From assembly GCA_028335865.1 (NCBI GenBank), contig JAOKTA010000001.1, positions 1 through 64,000 on the forward strand: 64,000 bases of DNA, in the 5' to 3' direction. Below the pieces are notes generated by a model. The model was not told the DNA's origin. It made no database searches and worked only from the letters and a program-made list of their open reading frames with translations. The translations under genes were made by a program, and so were the position numbers. Shown piece after piece: positions 44,458 to 53,637 of this stretch. How positions within the stretch are numbered: position 1 is the first letter of the stretch; each line of letters begins with the position of its first letter. This DNA is from Candidatus Nitrosopumilus sp. (GTDB lineage: Archaea > Thermoproteota > Nitrososphaeria > Nitrososphaerales > Nitrosopumilaceae).

Positions 44458-45603
44458 CTAACTCCAAACTTTTTCTTTGAAAGTCCACCGCTTATTTAAT
44501 AAGAAATTGCCAAATGCTGCAACACCAACTGCTAAAATTAATGAAGTTGGGTATGAAATATTCCATTGATCTACAAGATTGTAAACTATACCAAGTTGAA
44601 CCAATGCCCCAATAGAGCTAAATCCAGCAAATTGCACATATTGAATAATAGTTCGTTTTGGAGAAAAATCTCTATCTTCAAATGTCCAATATTTGTTTAG
44701 TAAGAAATTACTTGAAATTGAAAATATTATTCCAAATGTAGTAGCATGAAGGTACCACATATCAGAATTTAAAGAAAAAAGCATTGATGCAAAATAATTA
44801 ATTGCTAAACCGGAAGCTCCAACTGTAAAAAATCTTGCAGCTTTTGAGATGAATCTAACAGATGTTCGGGATTCATCTTTTTCAACGGTTCTACCATATT
44901 TGTATAATTTCCAGACAGATTTAAAATAATCAAAAATAGTGGAAGTGTCAAGTTTACTAGAACCAAGTTCTCTATCAGTAAAAGTATACGGTACTTCTTC
45001 TATCCTAACACCTTTTGTTTTAACTAAAATTTCTAATAACATTTTGTAACCAAGTGCATCAAATTTTAATCCATTAAGAATATTTTTCTTAAAAGCAAAA
45101 AAGCCAGACATAGGATCATCAGATTCTATCCCCAATCCTTTTTTTGCAATTAAAGTTGCAACTTTACTCATTAATTTTCTTTTAATTGGCCAACCTTGGA
45201 TTGATCCTCCATGCACATACCGTGAAGCAATTGCAATGTCACACCTAGTTTGTTTAATTGCATCAACTAATTTTGGGATAATATTTGGGGGATGTGAAAA
45301 ATCACTATCCATTACTACAATTGTGTTTGCGGAAGATTCTTGAATTCCATTAAGAATTGCAGAACTTAATCCATTTTTTGCTTTTCGTTTAATTACATTA
45401 ATTGTATGACTAGATTTGTCTTTAATTGAATGAAAATAATCTTCAGCAATTTTTGCAGTGTTATCAGGAGAATTATCATCTACAACTATAGTTTCAAGTT
45501 TAAAATTAGATGGAAAAGATTTCTTAATGTGATCTAAAATTTCACAAATATTTTTAGATTCATTATAAGTAGGCAAAATTATTGAAATTTCTGCTGTATT
45601 CAA
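44458..45603 (-). CDS. Dolichol-phosphate mannosyltransferase-like GT2 fused to a GtrA domain
   Basis: A 381-residue membrane-bound glycosyltransferase. Residues 1-235 are a GT2 domain of the DPM1 type: 'IILPTYNESKNICEI', 'VVDDNSPDNT', 'VMDSDFSHPP' and 'DPMSGFFAFKK'. Residues 250-381 contain four membrane helices of the GtrA family ('NKYWTFEDRDFSP', 'FGNFLLNKRWTFKEK'). The enzyme probably loads a sugar from a nucleotide donor onto dolichyl phosphate for protein glycosylation, with GtrA aiding anchoring or flipping. Confidence 0.92.
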   Translation of the reverse strand: MNTAEISIILPTYNESKNICEILDHIKKSFPSNFKLETIVVDDNSPDNTAKIAEDYFHSIKDKSSHTINVIKRKAKNGLSSAILNGIQESSANTIVVMDSDFSHPPNIIPKLVDAIKQTRCDIAIASRYVHGGSIQGWPIKRKLMSKVATLIAKKGLGIESDDPMSGFFAFKKNILNGLKFDALGYKMLLEILVKTKGVRIEEVPYTFTDRELGSSKLDTSTIFDYFKSVWKLYKYGRTVEKDESRTSVRFISKAARFFTVGASGLAINYFASMLFSLNSDMWYLHATTFGIIFSISSNFLLNKYWTFEDRDFSPKRTIIQYVQFAGFSSIGALVQLGIVYNLVDQWNISYPTSLILAVGVAAFGNFLLNKRWTFKEKVWS

Positions 45604-45742
45604 TATAACTAATCTTTTTAAATTGACTTAAAATGTTTAATGTAAAAATTTTAGCGTTTTTAGTATCGTATGTTCAAAATATCAATGATTATGGAATTGA
45701 ATTATCCAATATGAGGAATACGGGGTTTTTTAAAAAAAAGAA

Positions 45743-46693
45743 TTAAGGTTTTAAAAAAACTTTTAGTGTATTAGGTTTTTTTGCATGAATAATTGCGTCC
45801 TCAAATTTATCCAAAGAAAAAGTAGAATCAATCATCGAATTAACAGAAATAACGCCTGTAGCAAGTGCATCAATTGCAGGCTTGAATAGTCCACATCTAG
45901 AACCAATTAAAGTAATTTCATTAATTATAGTAGAAGTCAAATCAAGATTTTCTCGCGATGTAATGGTAGATTTTAAAACTACAGTACCACGGGGTTTTAC
46001 AAGTTTCATGGTATCAGTGAATCCAGAATTACTTCCTGTAGCCTCCACTACAAGATCAAACAATTGTTCATCAGTAGATTCAATACCAATTTTTATTTTA
46101 ATTCCAGATTGAATTAAGCCTTCAAGCTTATTTTGATGCTTACCAAAACACGTAATGTTAGAGCAGGTTAATTTTATAACTTGAATAATTAATTGAGCTA
46201 ATCTCCCATCACCTACAACTGCAACATTCCATTCAGGTTTCAAAGATATCTGTTCATTAATTTCAAAAGCGGCAGCTAAAGGTTCTACGAATACTGCTTG
46301 TTCATCACTAATTGAATCGGGGATTATATGTAAATTTTTTTCAGGTAATGAAAGAAATTCAGCAAATGCCCCATCTCGTTTTAAAATTCCAAGTACCGTT
46401 CTTGATGGACAATGTCGCTCCATTCCCCTAATGCAAAAATCACATTTAGTACATCCAGCATTAATTTCACCTACAACTCTCTTACCAATTAAATCAGGAT
46501 TATTAGATTTTACCACAGTTCCAACAAATTCATGACCTAAAATTCCAGTATATTTCATGTATCCATTTAAAATTTCTAAATCAGTTCCACAAATTCCAGC
46601 TAAGTTAACTTGAACTAGTGTTTCATTAAATTTAGGATCAGGATAATTATTATCAAAAATCATTTGTTTACCGTCGAAAAAAGTTGCTTTCAT
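45743..46693 (-). CDS. Zinc-dependent alcohol dehydrogenase-like protein (MDR family)
   Basis: A 316-residue medium-chain dehydrogenase. The catalytic zinc region 'GICGTDLEILNG' and 'LGHEFVGTV', the structural-zinc quartet 'CTKCDFCIRGMERHC' and the nucleotide-binding 'NVAVVGDGRLAQLI' are visible. It is about 30 residues shorter than typical members. Relatives include glucose and sorbitol dehydrogenases; substrate not determinable. Confidence 0.88.
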   Translation of the reverse strand: MKATFFDGKQMIFDNNYPDPKFNETLVQVNLAGICGTDLEILNGYMKYTGILGHEFVGTVVKSNNPDLIGKRVVGEINAGCTKCDFCIRGMERHCPSRTVLGILKRDGAFAEFLSLPEKNLHIIPDSISDEQAVFVEPLAAAFEINEQISLKPEWNVAVVGDGRLAQLIIQVIKLTCSNITCFGKHQNKLEGLIQSGIKIKIGIESTDEQLFDLVVEATGSNSGFTDTMKLVKPRGTVVLKSTITSRENLDLTSTIINEITLIGSRCGLFKPAIDALATGVISVNSMIDSTFSLDKFEDAIIHAKKPNTLKVFLKP

Positions 46694-46791
46694 GAAATAA
46701 TGAAGATTTATCCCAATTTTAAAAGATTATGATAGATAGTAAAATTACAGATATTATGTAGATTAATAATTAGAGAAAATTAAAAATATTA

Positions 46792-47208
46792 TTGAGCTAT
46801 AGATTTCTAGATCATGCAACAGATGCAATAATTGAAATTAATGCAAAAGATCTAAAAGAAGCATTTTCAGTTGCAGCAGATGCAGTCATTAATTTAACAT
46901 TAGATCAAGATAAGGTTGAAGAGAAAGAAAATAGGGAATTTGTAGCTCAAGGTAAGGATCTCTATTATCTTCTTTTTAGTTGGTTAGAAGAAATTCCATT
47001 TGTTCTCATTACTGAAGGATTTGCTATAAAAAGAATAGAATTTAGCATTGAAAAAAATAATTTCTACGAAATCAAGGCAAAAGCATTTGGAGAGACCCTT
47101 GACTTAAAAAAACATAATTTCAAAGTGGAGATAAAGGCACCTACATTTTATGATATGGTGATTAGAAATGAAGAGAAAGTATACATGAAATTCCTTCTTG
47201 ACTTGTAA
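46792..47208 (+). CDS. Archease
   Basis: A 138-residue protein with TTG start: 'YRFLDHATDAIIEINAKDLKEAF' is the archease signature, and 'DLYYLLFSWLEEIPFVLITEGF' and 'KAPTFYDMVI' continue it. Archease activates the RtcB RNA ligase in tRNA splicing and repair. RtcB itself is not in the window. Confidence 0.92.
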   Translation: MSYRFLDHATDAIIEINAKDLKEAFSVAADAVINLTLDQDKVEEKENREFVAQGKDLYYLLFSWLEEIPFVLITEGFAIKRIEFSIEKNNFYEIKAKAFGETLDLKKHNFKVEIKAPTFYDMVIRNEEKVYMKFLLDL

Positions 47209-47284
47209 GTTTGTGAATAATTATTACCTATAAACAGGAAAAAATTATGCTTGTTTTTTAAAAATCAACTTTCTAAGTGATAAT

Positions 47285-48433
47285 ATGCAAGGAAAGTTAG
47301 CTGGATTTGGAATATTATCATTATTTTTGATCATGTTAGTGCCAGTTTATGGAGAAGTTACAGAATTTTCAATTGAAAAAAAATTCTATACTACTGATGA
47401 ACAAATAGTATTTGTAGGAACTGAAGATGAAGGAAGAAAACTGGTTAGTGTATTGATGACGGATCCAAATGGAAAAGAAAGTATGCTAGTAAGTGCAATG
47501 TCCAACTCAGACGGAATATTTGAAACAGTACCAAAAAACGTTGATAGTTTCTTTTCAATAATTGGAACACATCAATTTACAGCATTTACAATTCAGAAAG
47601 ACAATGGTAAAATTATTTCTCTCGAATTTGACGGAAATAAAATTTTAGAGCCAAGTAAATACGTATTACAATTAAATTCAATTCAAGATAAAATAGTAGA
47701 GGTAGAAAGAAGTATTACTTTTACAGCCAGTATAACGGATAGTTCAATCACAAATGCAGTTTATAATCTTGAAGATGCACCAGGAGATGCCACAATTGAT
47801 CCAGTAACTGGAAAATTTATTTGGACTCCATCAAAATCTTATGGAAGTTTTAAAGATGTAATTTATAATTTTGACATTATTGTTAATGTAGAAGATAAAG
47901 AAGATAGAGAAAATATTTCAATTACTGTAAAAAAAGCATATGATGAACCAGTAATAGAGCCAAAGGTAGAACCAGTAATAGAGCCAAAGGTAGAACCAGT
48001 AATAGAGCCAAAGGTAGAACCAGTAATAGAGCCAAGTAAATCTAAACTTGCTTCATTTGTAGATGCAACAAAAGATCCACAAAGTTATGTGAACAGATAC
48101 AATGATGAGCCAACATACAAAGAATGGTTTGATGAAAATTATTCGCAGTATTCTTCAATTTATCAAGCAGTTGGATTAGAAGAACCACTACAAATTCCGG
48201 CTTCATTTGTAGATGCAACAAAAGATCCACAAAGTTATGTGAACAGATACAATGATGAGCCAACATACAAAGAATGGTTTGATGAAAATTATTCGCAGTA
48301 TTCTTCAATTTATCAAGCAGTTGGATTAGAAGAACCAGAATTTGGAATTTGTGGAGAGGGAACAAAATTAATCAATGGCGTATGTACAATCGTTCAAAAA
48401 ATGATTGAAAAACCATGGTGGCAATTTTGGTAA
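47285..48433 (+). CDS. Secreted protein with proline-rich linker and perfect internal duplication
   Basis: A 382-residue exported protein with a signal peptide (MQGKLAGFGILSLFLIMLVPVYGE). Residues 25-215 look like two beta-sandwich domains of the kind found in thaumarchaeal surface proteins. Then follow three and a half PVIEPKVE units (24-bp DNA repeat) and two copies of a domain beginning SFVDATKDPQSYVNRY, identical at the DNA level over 138 bp. The end 'CGEGTKLINGVCTIV' is a short disulfide-bonded module. Similar repeat proteins occur in this archaeal group; binding or surface attachment is plausible, not shown. Confidence 0.85.
   Translation: MQGKLAGFGILSLFLIMLVPVYGEVTEFSIEKKFYTTDEQIVFVGTEDEGRKLVSVLMTDPNGKESMLVSAMSNSDGIFETVPKNVDSFFSIIGTHQFTAFTIQKDNGKIISLEFDGNKILEPSKYVLQLNSIQDKIVEVERSITFTASITDSSITNAVYNLEDAPGDATIDPVTGKFIWTPSKSYGSFKDVIYNFDIIVNVEDKEDRENISITVKKAYDEPVIEPKVEPVIEPKVEPVIEPKVEPVIEPSKSKLASFVDATKDPQSYVNRYNDEPTYKEWFDENYSQYSSIYQAVGLEEPLQIPASFVDATKDPQSYVNRYNDEPTYKEWFDENYSQYSSIYQAVGLEEPEFGICGEGTKLINGVCTIVQKMIEKPWWQFW
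47948..48034 (+). repeat. 24-bp tandem repeat encoding PVIEPKVE
   Basis: The unit ccagtaatagagccaaaggtagaa occurs three times exactly and a fourth in part, forming the proline-rich linker of the secreted protein. Confidence 0.95.
48050..48337 (+). repeat. Two identical 138-bp segments, period 150 bp
   Basis: Bases 48050-48187 and 48200-48337 are identical throughout, separated by 12 bp (ctacaaattccg). Each encodes the same 46-residue domain. Absence of even synonymous changes points to a recent duplication or ongoing gene conversion. Confidence 0.97.
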
Positions 48434-48481
48434 TATCCTACAAGGGTTAAGTTTTAATCATAAAACTATTTTATTGATTAT

Positions 48482-48628
48482 ATGGGAAAATTAGCTAGAA
48501 ATCTTCGAATTTGTGGGGATTGTGGAATTGCATATACCTCTGTAAGCTTGACAAAATACATTGATCAATGTCCAATTTGTAAATCACGAAGATTTGAAGC
48601 AATTGTAGTTAAAGGATTAGAAGATTAA
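48482..48628 (+). CDS. Small zinc-ribbon protein (48 residues)
   Basis: An ORF below the track limit: MGKLARNLRICGDCG, then 'CPICKSRRFEAIVVKGLED'. The CxxC pairs, 19 residues apart, form a plausible single-zinc ribbon. A promoter-like AT stretch precedes it and it sits 53 bp after the secreted protein in the same direction. Function unknown; a transcription or RNA-binding role would fit its size. Confidence 0.8.
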   Translation: MGKLARNLRICGDCGIAYTSVSLTKYIDQCPICKSRRFEAIVVKGLED

Positions 48629-48672
48629 TTTTCAGATATAGATTTTTTAGTAGAATAAAATTTTGAACCGTA

Positions 48673-49074
48673 TTGTCTGAAGATCCAGAAATTGCTAAAA
48701 TTATGCAAAAAAAATTAGAGGCCATGATTAATCAAAAACCACAACCTAAAGTTGAACCTGGGATTATTGATTTAAACGACTCTAATTTTGAACAAACTAT
48801 TTCATCTGAAAATCTAACTTTGGTTGATTTTTGGGCAGAATGGTGCGGTCCTTGTAAATCAATGCACCCAATATTTGAAAGTCTTGAAAAACAATATCCA
48901 AATGTAAAATTTGCAAGAGTTAATGTTGATCAAAATCAAAATATATCAACAAAATTTGCAGTTCAATCAATTCCAACATTTATCATGTTCAAATCAGGTA
49001 AAATTATAGATAAAATGATGGGGGCAGTTGGAGCACCTGGAATTCATATGATTTGTAAAAAACATTCAAACTAG
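48673..49074 (+). CDS. Thioredoxin with N-terminal helical extension
   Basis: A 133-residue protein with TTG start. The thioredoxin domain from residue 35 carries 'VDFWAEWCGPCKSMHP' and the cis-proline in 'VQSIPTFIMFKSG'. The N-terminal 25 residues 'DPEIAKIMQKKLEAM' resemble the opening of PDCD5-like DNA-binding proteins, a charged helix not found in standard thioredoxins. The last four bases overlap the convergent infB gene. Confidence 0.9.
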   Translation: MSEDPEIAKIMQKKLEAMINQKPQPKVEPGIIDLNDSNFEQTISSENLTLVDFWAEWCGPCKSMHPIFESLEKQYPNVKFARVNVDQNQNISTKFAVQSIPTFIMFKSGKIIDKMMGAVGAPGIHMICKKHSN

Positions 49075-50852
49075 TAACCGTACATAGGTTCTATTTCACG
49101 TTGAATTCTAACTATTTCATTAAAAACTTCTTGTTCTTCACTGCTTAGTTTATGTAAAAATTTACTGAGTATTTTTTTTGCATCAGGTGATGGAGGAAAT
49201 GTATAGTATACATCTTCTTCAAAAATTTGCCTACCTATTGTAACATCTTTAACAGAACAGGCAACCTCATCACCTGCTTTTGCAGAAGATACAGTTTTTT
49301 TATCTAATTGAAGCTGATGTATGTTCCCTACTTTTCTTCCAGACATATTCATAAATGGAATTTTATGTTTTAAATTACCAATATCAACACGTACACCAAA
49401 AACTGCAGGGTCATTGTTACGAAATACCATTCCTTTCATAAAGGTAAATTTTGAAATTGGCGTTAGTTCTGCAAACATTGCATCTTCTTCATTTGCAGAG
49501 TCATCTTCAACCCAAGCATTATACTTGTCAATTAAACTGTAAATTACTCTATCCTCAAATAGTTTGATGTGACTTGTTTCAGATTCTTCTTTTGCATCAG
49601 GTAATACCTTAACATTAAATGCCAAAATAATTCCAAGGTGCCTATCTTTTTCTTTGATAGCCTTGGCTTCAATGACATCTCTTCTATTTACCGGTCCAAT
49701 GTCAGCTTTTGCTACTGGAACTTGAGAACGTTTTAACATCTCAACTATTGCTTCAAGTGAGCCAATAGTATCACATTTTAAAATAATGCCATTAGTTTCA
49801 GTATCAATGAATACAGATTGCATTTCAGATTCAATTAGTTTAGTAAATTTTTCAATATCTTCAGCATTTTGTGCAACATAAAGAGTACTTCCAGGAAGAA
49901 CGCCCTCAAGATCAGGTGATGCAATTTTTAGACCAGCTGCCGCATCAACTTGATCAACAGGTTTGAATTTATCTCGAGGATCACGCATTTCATCAAGAGG
50001 TTTTGGTAAAAGTAATGCTTTTGGTTTTGTAACTATTACACCATCACGTTTTGCAACAACTATACTATTTTCTTTTTTGATAGTACCATCAATTAAAATT
50101 ACATTTGCAGTTTGTCCTAATCCAACTTCATCCTTTACTTCAAGTACAATACCACGAGGTTCTTTTTCATTTTGATTCAATCTTTGTTGTAAATACTGCT
50201 GAGTTAAGCCAACCAAAACACTAAGTAATTCAGGAATTCCAACACCTGAACGTGCAGAGATAGGAACTATAGCAATTTCGGATTTAAAATCCTGAATACG
50301 GTAAAATGCTTCAGACTTGTATCCTAAAATGGACAACGTTCCTACAACATCATAGAGTTTTTGATCTAAATCAGCTTGTATGGATGCATCTTGTTCTTTA
50401 ATTGCCTGTGAAATAAATTTAGTTTCAGATTTTCTCCATCCAGAAATTTGATCACACTTGTTTAAGGCAACAAGGAATGGGACTTTTCTGCTTTGTAAAA
50501 TTTTTAAACTTTCATTTGTTTGTGGTTGAAATCCACGATTAACATCAACTACCAATATTGCAATGTCAGCAGCTGAGCCACCTCGAGAACGAAGGTTAGT
50601 GAATACTTCATGTCCAGGAGTATCAATAACCAATATTCCAGGAACTTTATGTTCGGATTTTTCTAAATTTTTGTATAGTGGACCACACATTTCTTTAATT
50701 GTGTCAGAGGGAAGAAAGCTAGCACCAATATGTTGAGTAATTCCACCTGCTTCTCTACCTTGTACGCCGGTACCACGTATTCTATCTAGCAGAGATGTTT
50801 TTCCAGAATCTACGTGACCAAGAACCGCAACTATAGGTTGACGAATTTGCAA
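49071..50852 (-). CDS. infB: Translation initiation factor aIF5B (IF2 family)
   Basis: A 593-residue GTPase promoting subunit joining. It starts directly with the G domain: G1 'AVLGHVDSGKTSLLDRIRG', G2 'GGITQHIGA', G3 'VIDTPGHEVF' and G4 'ALNKCDQI'. The start codon is TTG, preceded by GAGTGAT, which also contains the end of ndk. Lacks the long N-terminal domain of bacterial IF2, as is usual in archaea. Confidence 0.95.
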   Translation of the reverse strand: MQIRQPIVAVLGHVDSGKTSLLDRIRGTGVQGREAGGITQHIGASFLPSDTIKEMCGPLYKNLEKSEHKVPGILVIDTPGHEVFTNLRSRGGSAADIAILVVDVNRGFQPQTNESLKILQSRKVPFLVALNKCDQISGWRKSETKFISQAIKEQDASIQADLDQKLYDVVGTLSILGYKSEAFYRIQDFKSEIAIVPISARSGVGIPELLSVLVGLTQQYLQQRLNQNEKEPRGIVLEVKDEVGLGQTANVILIDGTIKKENSIVVAKRDGVIVTKPKALLLPKPLDEMRDPRDKFKPVDQVDAAAGLKIASPDLEGVLPGSTLYVAQNAEDIEKFTKLIESEMQSVFIDTETNGIILKCDTIGSLEAIVEMLKRSQVPVAKADIGPVNRRDVIEAKAIKEKDRHLGIILAFNVKVLPDAKEESETSHIKLFEDRVIYSLIDKYNAWVEDDSANEEDAMFAELTPISKFTFMKGMVFRNNDPAVFGVRVDIGNLKHKIPFMNMSGRKVGNIHQLQLDKKTVSSAKAGDEVACSVKDVTIGRQIFEEDVYYTFPPSPDAKKILSKFLHKLSSEEQEVFNEIVRIQREIEPMYGY

Positions 50853-50858
50853 ATCAAA

Positions 50859-51260
50859 TCACTCAAATGCTACCCTCGATTCATGATCGAAACTCTCTTG
50901 AGAATCTGATGCATGTATAATATTTTCACTAAATCCCAATCCAAAGTCACCTCTAATTGAACCAGGATCAGCTTCAAAAGATTTTGTAGCCCCAATCATA
51001 ATTCTTGTAGTAGCAATTGCATTATTACCTTCAATGATAGCTGCCACAACTGGTCCGGATGTGATAAATGATGTTAGTTCACCAAAGAATGGTTTGTCTT
51101 TATGAACGCCATAGAAATTCTCTGCTTGTGCTTGGGTAAAGGTAAACATCTTTAATTTTAAAAGTTTGAATCCCTTTTTTTCAAATCTGCATATAACTTC
51201 TCCAACTAAGTTTCTAGCTACAGCGTCAGGTTTTACAATAAATAACGATTGTTCAGACAA
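50859..51260 (-). CDS. ndk: Nucleoside diphosphate kinase
   Basis: A 133-residue enzyme that balances nucleoside triphosphate pools. 'FIVKPDAVARNLVGEVICRFEKKGF' opens it, and the active-site histidine is in 'NIIHASDSQES' (family NxxHGSDS; here HASDS). It lies between L24e and infB, as in many archaea. Confidence 0.95.
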   Translation of the reverse strand: MSEQSLFIVKPDAVARNLVGEVICRFEKKGFKLLKLKMFTFTQAQAENFYGVHKDKPFFGELTSFITSGPVVAAIIEGNNAIATTRIMIGATKSFEADPGSIRGDFGLGFSENIIHASDSQESFDHESRVAFE

Positions 51261-51262
51261 GT

Positions 51263-51463
51263 CTAATTCTTTCTAATTCCGCCTTTGACGAATTTCTTAG
51301 TCCATTTTAATTTTCTTGGATCACGTTTTAGAACCAATGCATTTTTTTTACATTTTGCTGAACAAAACCATAAAACAGTTCCATCATTTTTAGCAAACAT
51401 TGTTCCAGAACCTTTAGCTACGGGTCTATCACAAAAACTACATGGTTTAACTAAAAGACTCAT
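51263..51463 (-). CDS. rpl24e: Ribosomal protein L24e (eL24)
   Basis: A 66-residue large-subunit protein with a zinc ribbon: 'CSFCDRPVAKGSGTMF' and 'WFCSAKCKKN'. The rest is basic. A strong ribosome-binding sequence (AGGTGAT) precedes the ATG and overlaps the S28e stop, linking translation of the two. Confidence 0.95.
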   Translation of the reverse strand: MSLLVKPCSFCDRPVAKGSGTMFAKNDGTVLWFCSAKCKKNALVLKRDPRKLKWTKKFVKGGIRKN

Positions 51464-51468
51464 ACATA

Positions 51469-51475
51469 ATCACCT
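51469..51475 (-). promoter_or_regulatory. Ribosome-binding site of rpl24e
   Basis: AGGTGAT on the minus strand, 5 nt before the ATG; it spans part of the S28e stop codon. This gene is an internal operon gene, in contrast to the leaderless genes that lack such a site. Confidence 0.75.
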
Positions 51476-51683
51476 ATTTGATTTTCTTTGCTTCCCGTTC
51501 TGTTTCTCTTAGCATTAAGATCTCATTCATCCTAACAGAACCTTTTACATTTCTTGTAAGAATTCTTCCTTTATCCTTACCAGTAAGAACTTTAACTCTA
51601 ACTTGAATAACTTCACCGGCAATGCCAGTTCTACCTACAATTTGAATAATTTGAGATTCTACTACTTCTTCAGTTGCACTCAT
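51474..51683 (-). CDS. rps28e: Ribosomal protein S28e (eS28)
   Basis: A 69-residue small-subunit protein: '[22 protein letters not shown]', '[28 protein letters not shown]' are near-universal S28e sequences. Overlaps the end of L7Ae by 4 bases. Confidence 0.97.
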   Translation of the reverse strand: MSATEEVVESQIIQIVGRTGIAGEVIQVRVKVLTGKDKGRILTRNVKGSVRMNEILMLRETEREAKKIK

Positions 51684-52066
51684 TCTGCAGTCTTACCGCC
51701 TTTAAGTTCAGCAATTTTAGTGATAACTTGATCGACGATGTGTTGTGCATCGCCAGCGTCTAAAATTGCTGCAGCGGCTGAAGTAATATCAATACCCAAT
51801 GACTTGCCTAATTCTGATTTACTTGGAACAAATGCATATGCTGCACCTTGTTCCTCACATAGAATTGGAAGATGTGCTACAACCTCTGGAGGTTCAACAT
51901 CTTCAGCAATTACAATTAATTTACTAGTACCACGTTCAATAGCCTTTGTTGCTTCATTTGTTCCTTTTTTGACTTTACCGCTGGTTGATGCAACTCTAAC
52001 GGCTTCTAAGATTGGACTAACCAAATCTTCAGGAGTTTCAAATTTTACATAGTAGGCTTTTCCCAT
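51680..52066 (-). CDS. rpl7ae: Ribosomal protein L7Ae
   Basis: A 128-residue kink-turn-binding protein of the large subunit, also part of box C/D and H/ACA RNPs and of archaeal RNase P. '[36 protein letters not shown]' is the RNA-binding core and '[22 protein letters not shown]' completes it. First gene of the L7Ae-S28e-L24e-Ndk-IF2 cluster. Confidence 0.97.
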   Translation of the reverse strand: MGKAYYVKFETPEDLVSPILEAVRVASTSGKVKKGTNEATKAIERGTSKLIVIAEDVEPPEVVAHLPILCEEQGAAYAFVPSKSELGKSLGIDITSAAAAILDAGDAQHIVDQVITKIAELKGGKTAE

Positions 52067-52101
52067 AGTATTATCGAATCCTGTGATTGGTATTAAAAGT
52101 G

Positions 52102-53451
52102 TTATCTGGAAATGATTAACTTTACTTTTTGCAGAAATTTAAACATCAAAGCCTCTAAGTTCTCTTGACTTTCAGATTCAGCATAAATTCTAATGATCGG
52201 TTCAGTTCCACTGGGCCTTATCATAACCCAATTTTTAGAATCAATAGTAATTTTGATACCGTCAGAAATATCAGAATTTGGAAATTCTTCTTTTAATGAT
52301 AAAATAACTTTATGAACATCATCAGGAGAGCATTTCAATTTATCCTTTGTAGTAAAAGATAAGGGTAATTTGGAAATTTCATCAGATAACGAATTATCAG
52401 TACTAGCTAAAAAATCAAACATTAATGCCAAACTCATACACCCATCTCGAACTTGATTGTGTTTACCAAACATGAATCCACCATTTTCTTCAAATCCAAT
52501 TAAAGCATTAGTTGAAACCATTTTTCTTGAAACTTCAACACTTCCTACTTTAGTACGAATAACTTTTGAATTATATTTTTTAGCAAGTAGTTCAGTGTTT
52601 GAACCGGAATTCAAACAAGTAACTACTAAAGAATTCGGATTTTTATTTAAAATATGCTGGATAAGTATCAGTGCAGATTTATCACCAGTTAAAATATTTC
52701 CAAGTTCGTCACAAAAAATACTTCTGTCACCATCTCCATCAAATGCAATTCCAAAATCAGCTTTATTTTCTATTACAGTTTTTGAAAGAATTGAAAGATT
52801 TTGAGGTGTCGGTTCAGAACCACGCCCCGGAAACATTCCATCTAGGGTTTCATTAATAAGAATGGTTTCACATTTCATAGTTTCACAAAAATTTGGTGCT
52901 GAAACAATTTGTGCACCATTTCCTAAATCTAAAACAACCTTGAAAGGTTTTGATTCTATAAGTTTAGAATCAATTTGCGATATAATTCCATTAAGATAAG
53001 TTTCGATTGTTCTAGTTTCTTCTCCGGTAACACCCCATTTTTTAGGATTGGTTATCCAAGTTTTTTTAAAGTAAATATCTTCAATAATTAATTCATCTTC
53101 ACGAGAAATTTCAACTCCATCACTTGCTGCAGGTTTAATTCCATTGTACTGAGGTGGATTATGAGAAGCAGTAATCATTATTCCACCAGAATAACCAAGA
53201 GTCTTTACTGCAAATTCAAGACAGGGTGTTGGAACAATTCCAGCAATATTACAGTCAATGCCTACAGAACTAAGAGTTGAAGCAATAATTTTACAAATTA
53301 CAGGACTTGATTCTCGACCATCATAACCAATCAAAATAGGTCCTTTTTCAAAATAAGTTCCAAGGGCTAAAGTCATATCATGAACGAATTCTAATGTAAA
53401 ATCTTCAGAAAATACTCCTCGAATTCCATTGGTTCCAAAAAATTTTGCCAT
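52102..53451 (-). CDS. Phosphoglucosamine/phosphomannomutase family enzyme
   Basis: About 449 residues from the ATG at 53451; the track starts four codons earlier at TTG. 'FFGTNGIRGVFSEDFT', the phosphoserine loop 'ITASHNPPQYNGIK', the metal loop 'AFDGDGDRSIFCDE' and the sugar loop 'GFEENGGFMFG', plus the phosphate-binding 'IRPSGTEPIIRIYAE' are all present. It interconverts hexose-1- and 6-phosphates (glucosamine or mannose), feeding glycan synthesis. Confidence 0.93.
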   Translation of the reverse strand: MAKFFGTNGIRGVFSEDFTLEFVHDMTLALGTYFEKGPILIGYDGRESSPVICKIIASTLSSVGIDCNIAGIVPTPCLEFAVKTLGYSGGIMITASHNPPQYNGIKPAASDGVEISREDELIIEDIYFKKTWITNPKKWGVTGEETRTIETYLNGIISQIDSKLIESKPFKVVLDLGNGAQIVSAPNFCETMKCETILINETLDGMFPGRGSEPTPQNLSILSKTVIENKADFGIAFDGDGDRSIFCDELGNILTGDKSALILIQHILNKNPNSLVVTCLNSGSNTELLAKKYNSKVIRTKVGSVEVSRKMVSTNALIGFEENGGFMFGKHNQVRDGCMSLALMFDFLASTDNSLSDEISKLPLSFTTKDKLKCSPDDVHKVILSLKEEFPNSDISDGIKITIDSKNWVMIRPSGTEPIIRIYAESESQENLEALMFKFLQKVKLIISR

Positions 53452-53498
53452 ATGTTTACTCAATAATAGATAAATTTGTGTTTAATGGATAGGTCGTT

Positions 53499-53586
53499 GC
53501 GGGAGTCGCCCAGCCTGGTCAAAGGCGTAGGGCTTAGGACCCTATCTCTTAGGAGTTCGTGGGTTCGAATCCCACCTCCCGCACCA
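53499..53586 (+). tRNA. tRNA-Leu(TAG)
   Basis: A class II tRNA with acceptor GCGGGAG/CTCCCGC, anticodon stem TAGGG/CCCTA around CTTAGGA (anticodon TAG), variable arm ATCTCTTAGGAGTTC, T-arm GTGGG/TTCGAAT/CCCAC, discriminator A and an encoded CCA at 53584-53586. Confidence 0.96.
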
Positions 53587-53637
53587 GTCAATTTCTATGA
53601 ATGATTAATAATAACAAAAACTTCACTATACAAAGTC

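Noticed and set aside
48042-48365. 107-residue minus-strand ORF with internal repetition
   Set aside because: It is the antisense shadow of the duplicated secreted-protein domains; its repeats simply mirror the 138-bp duplication, and it has no promoter or ribosome-binding signal.
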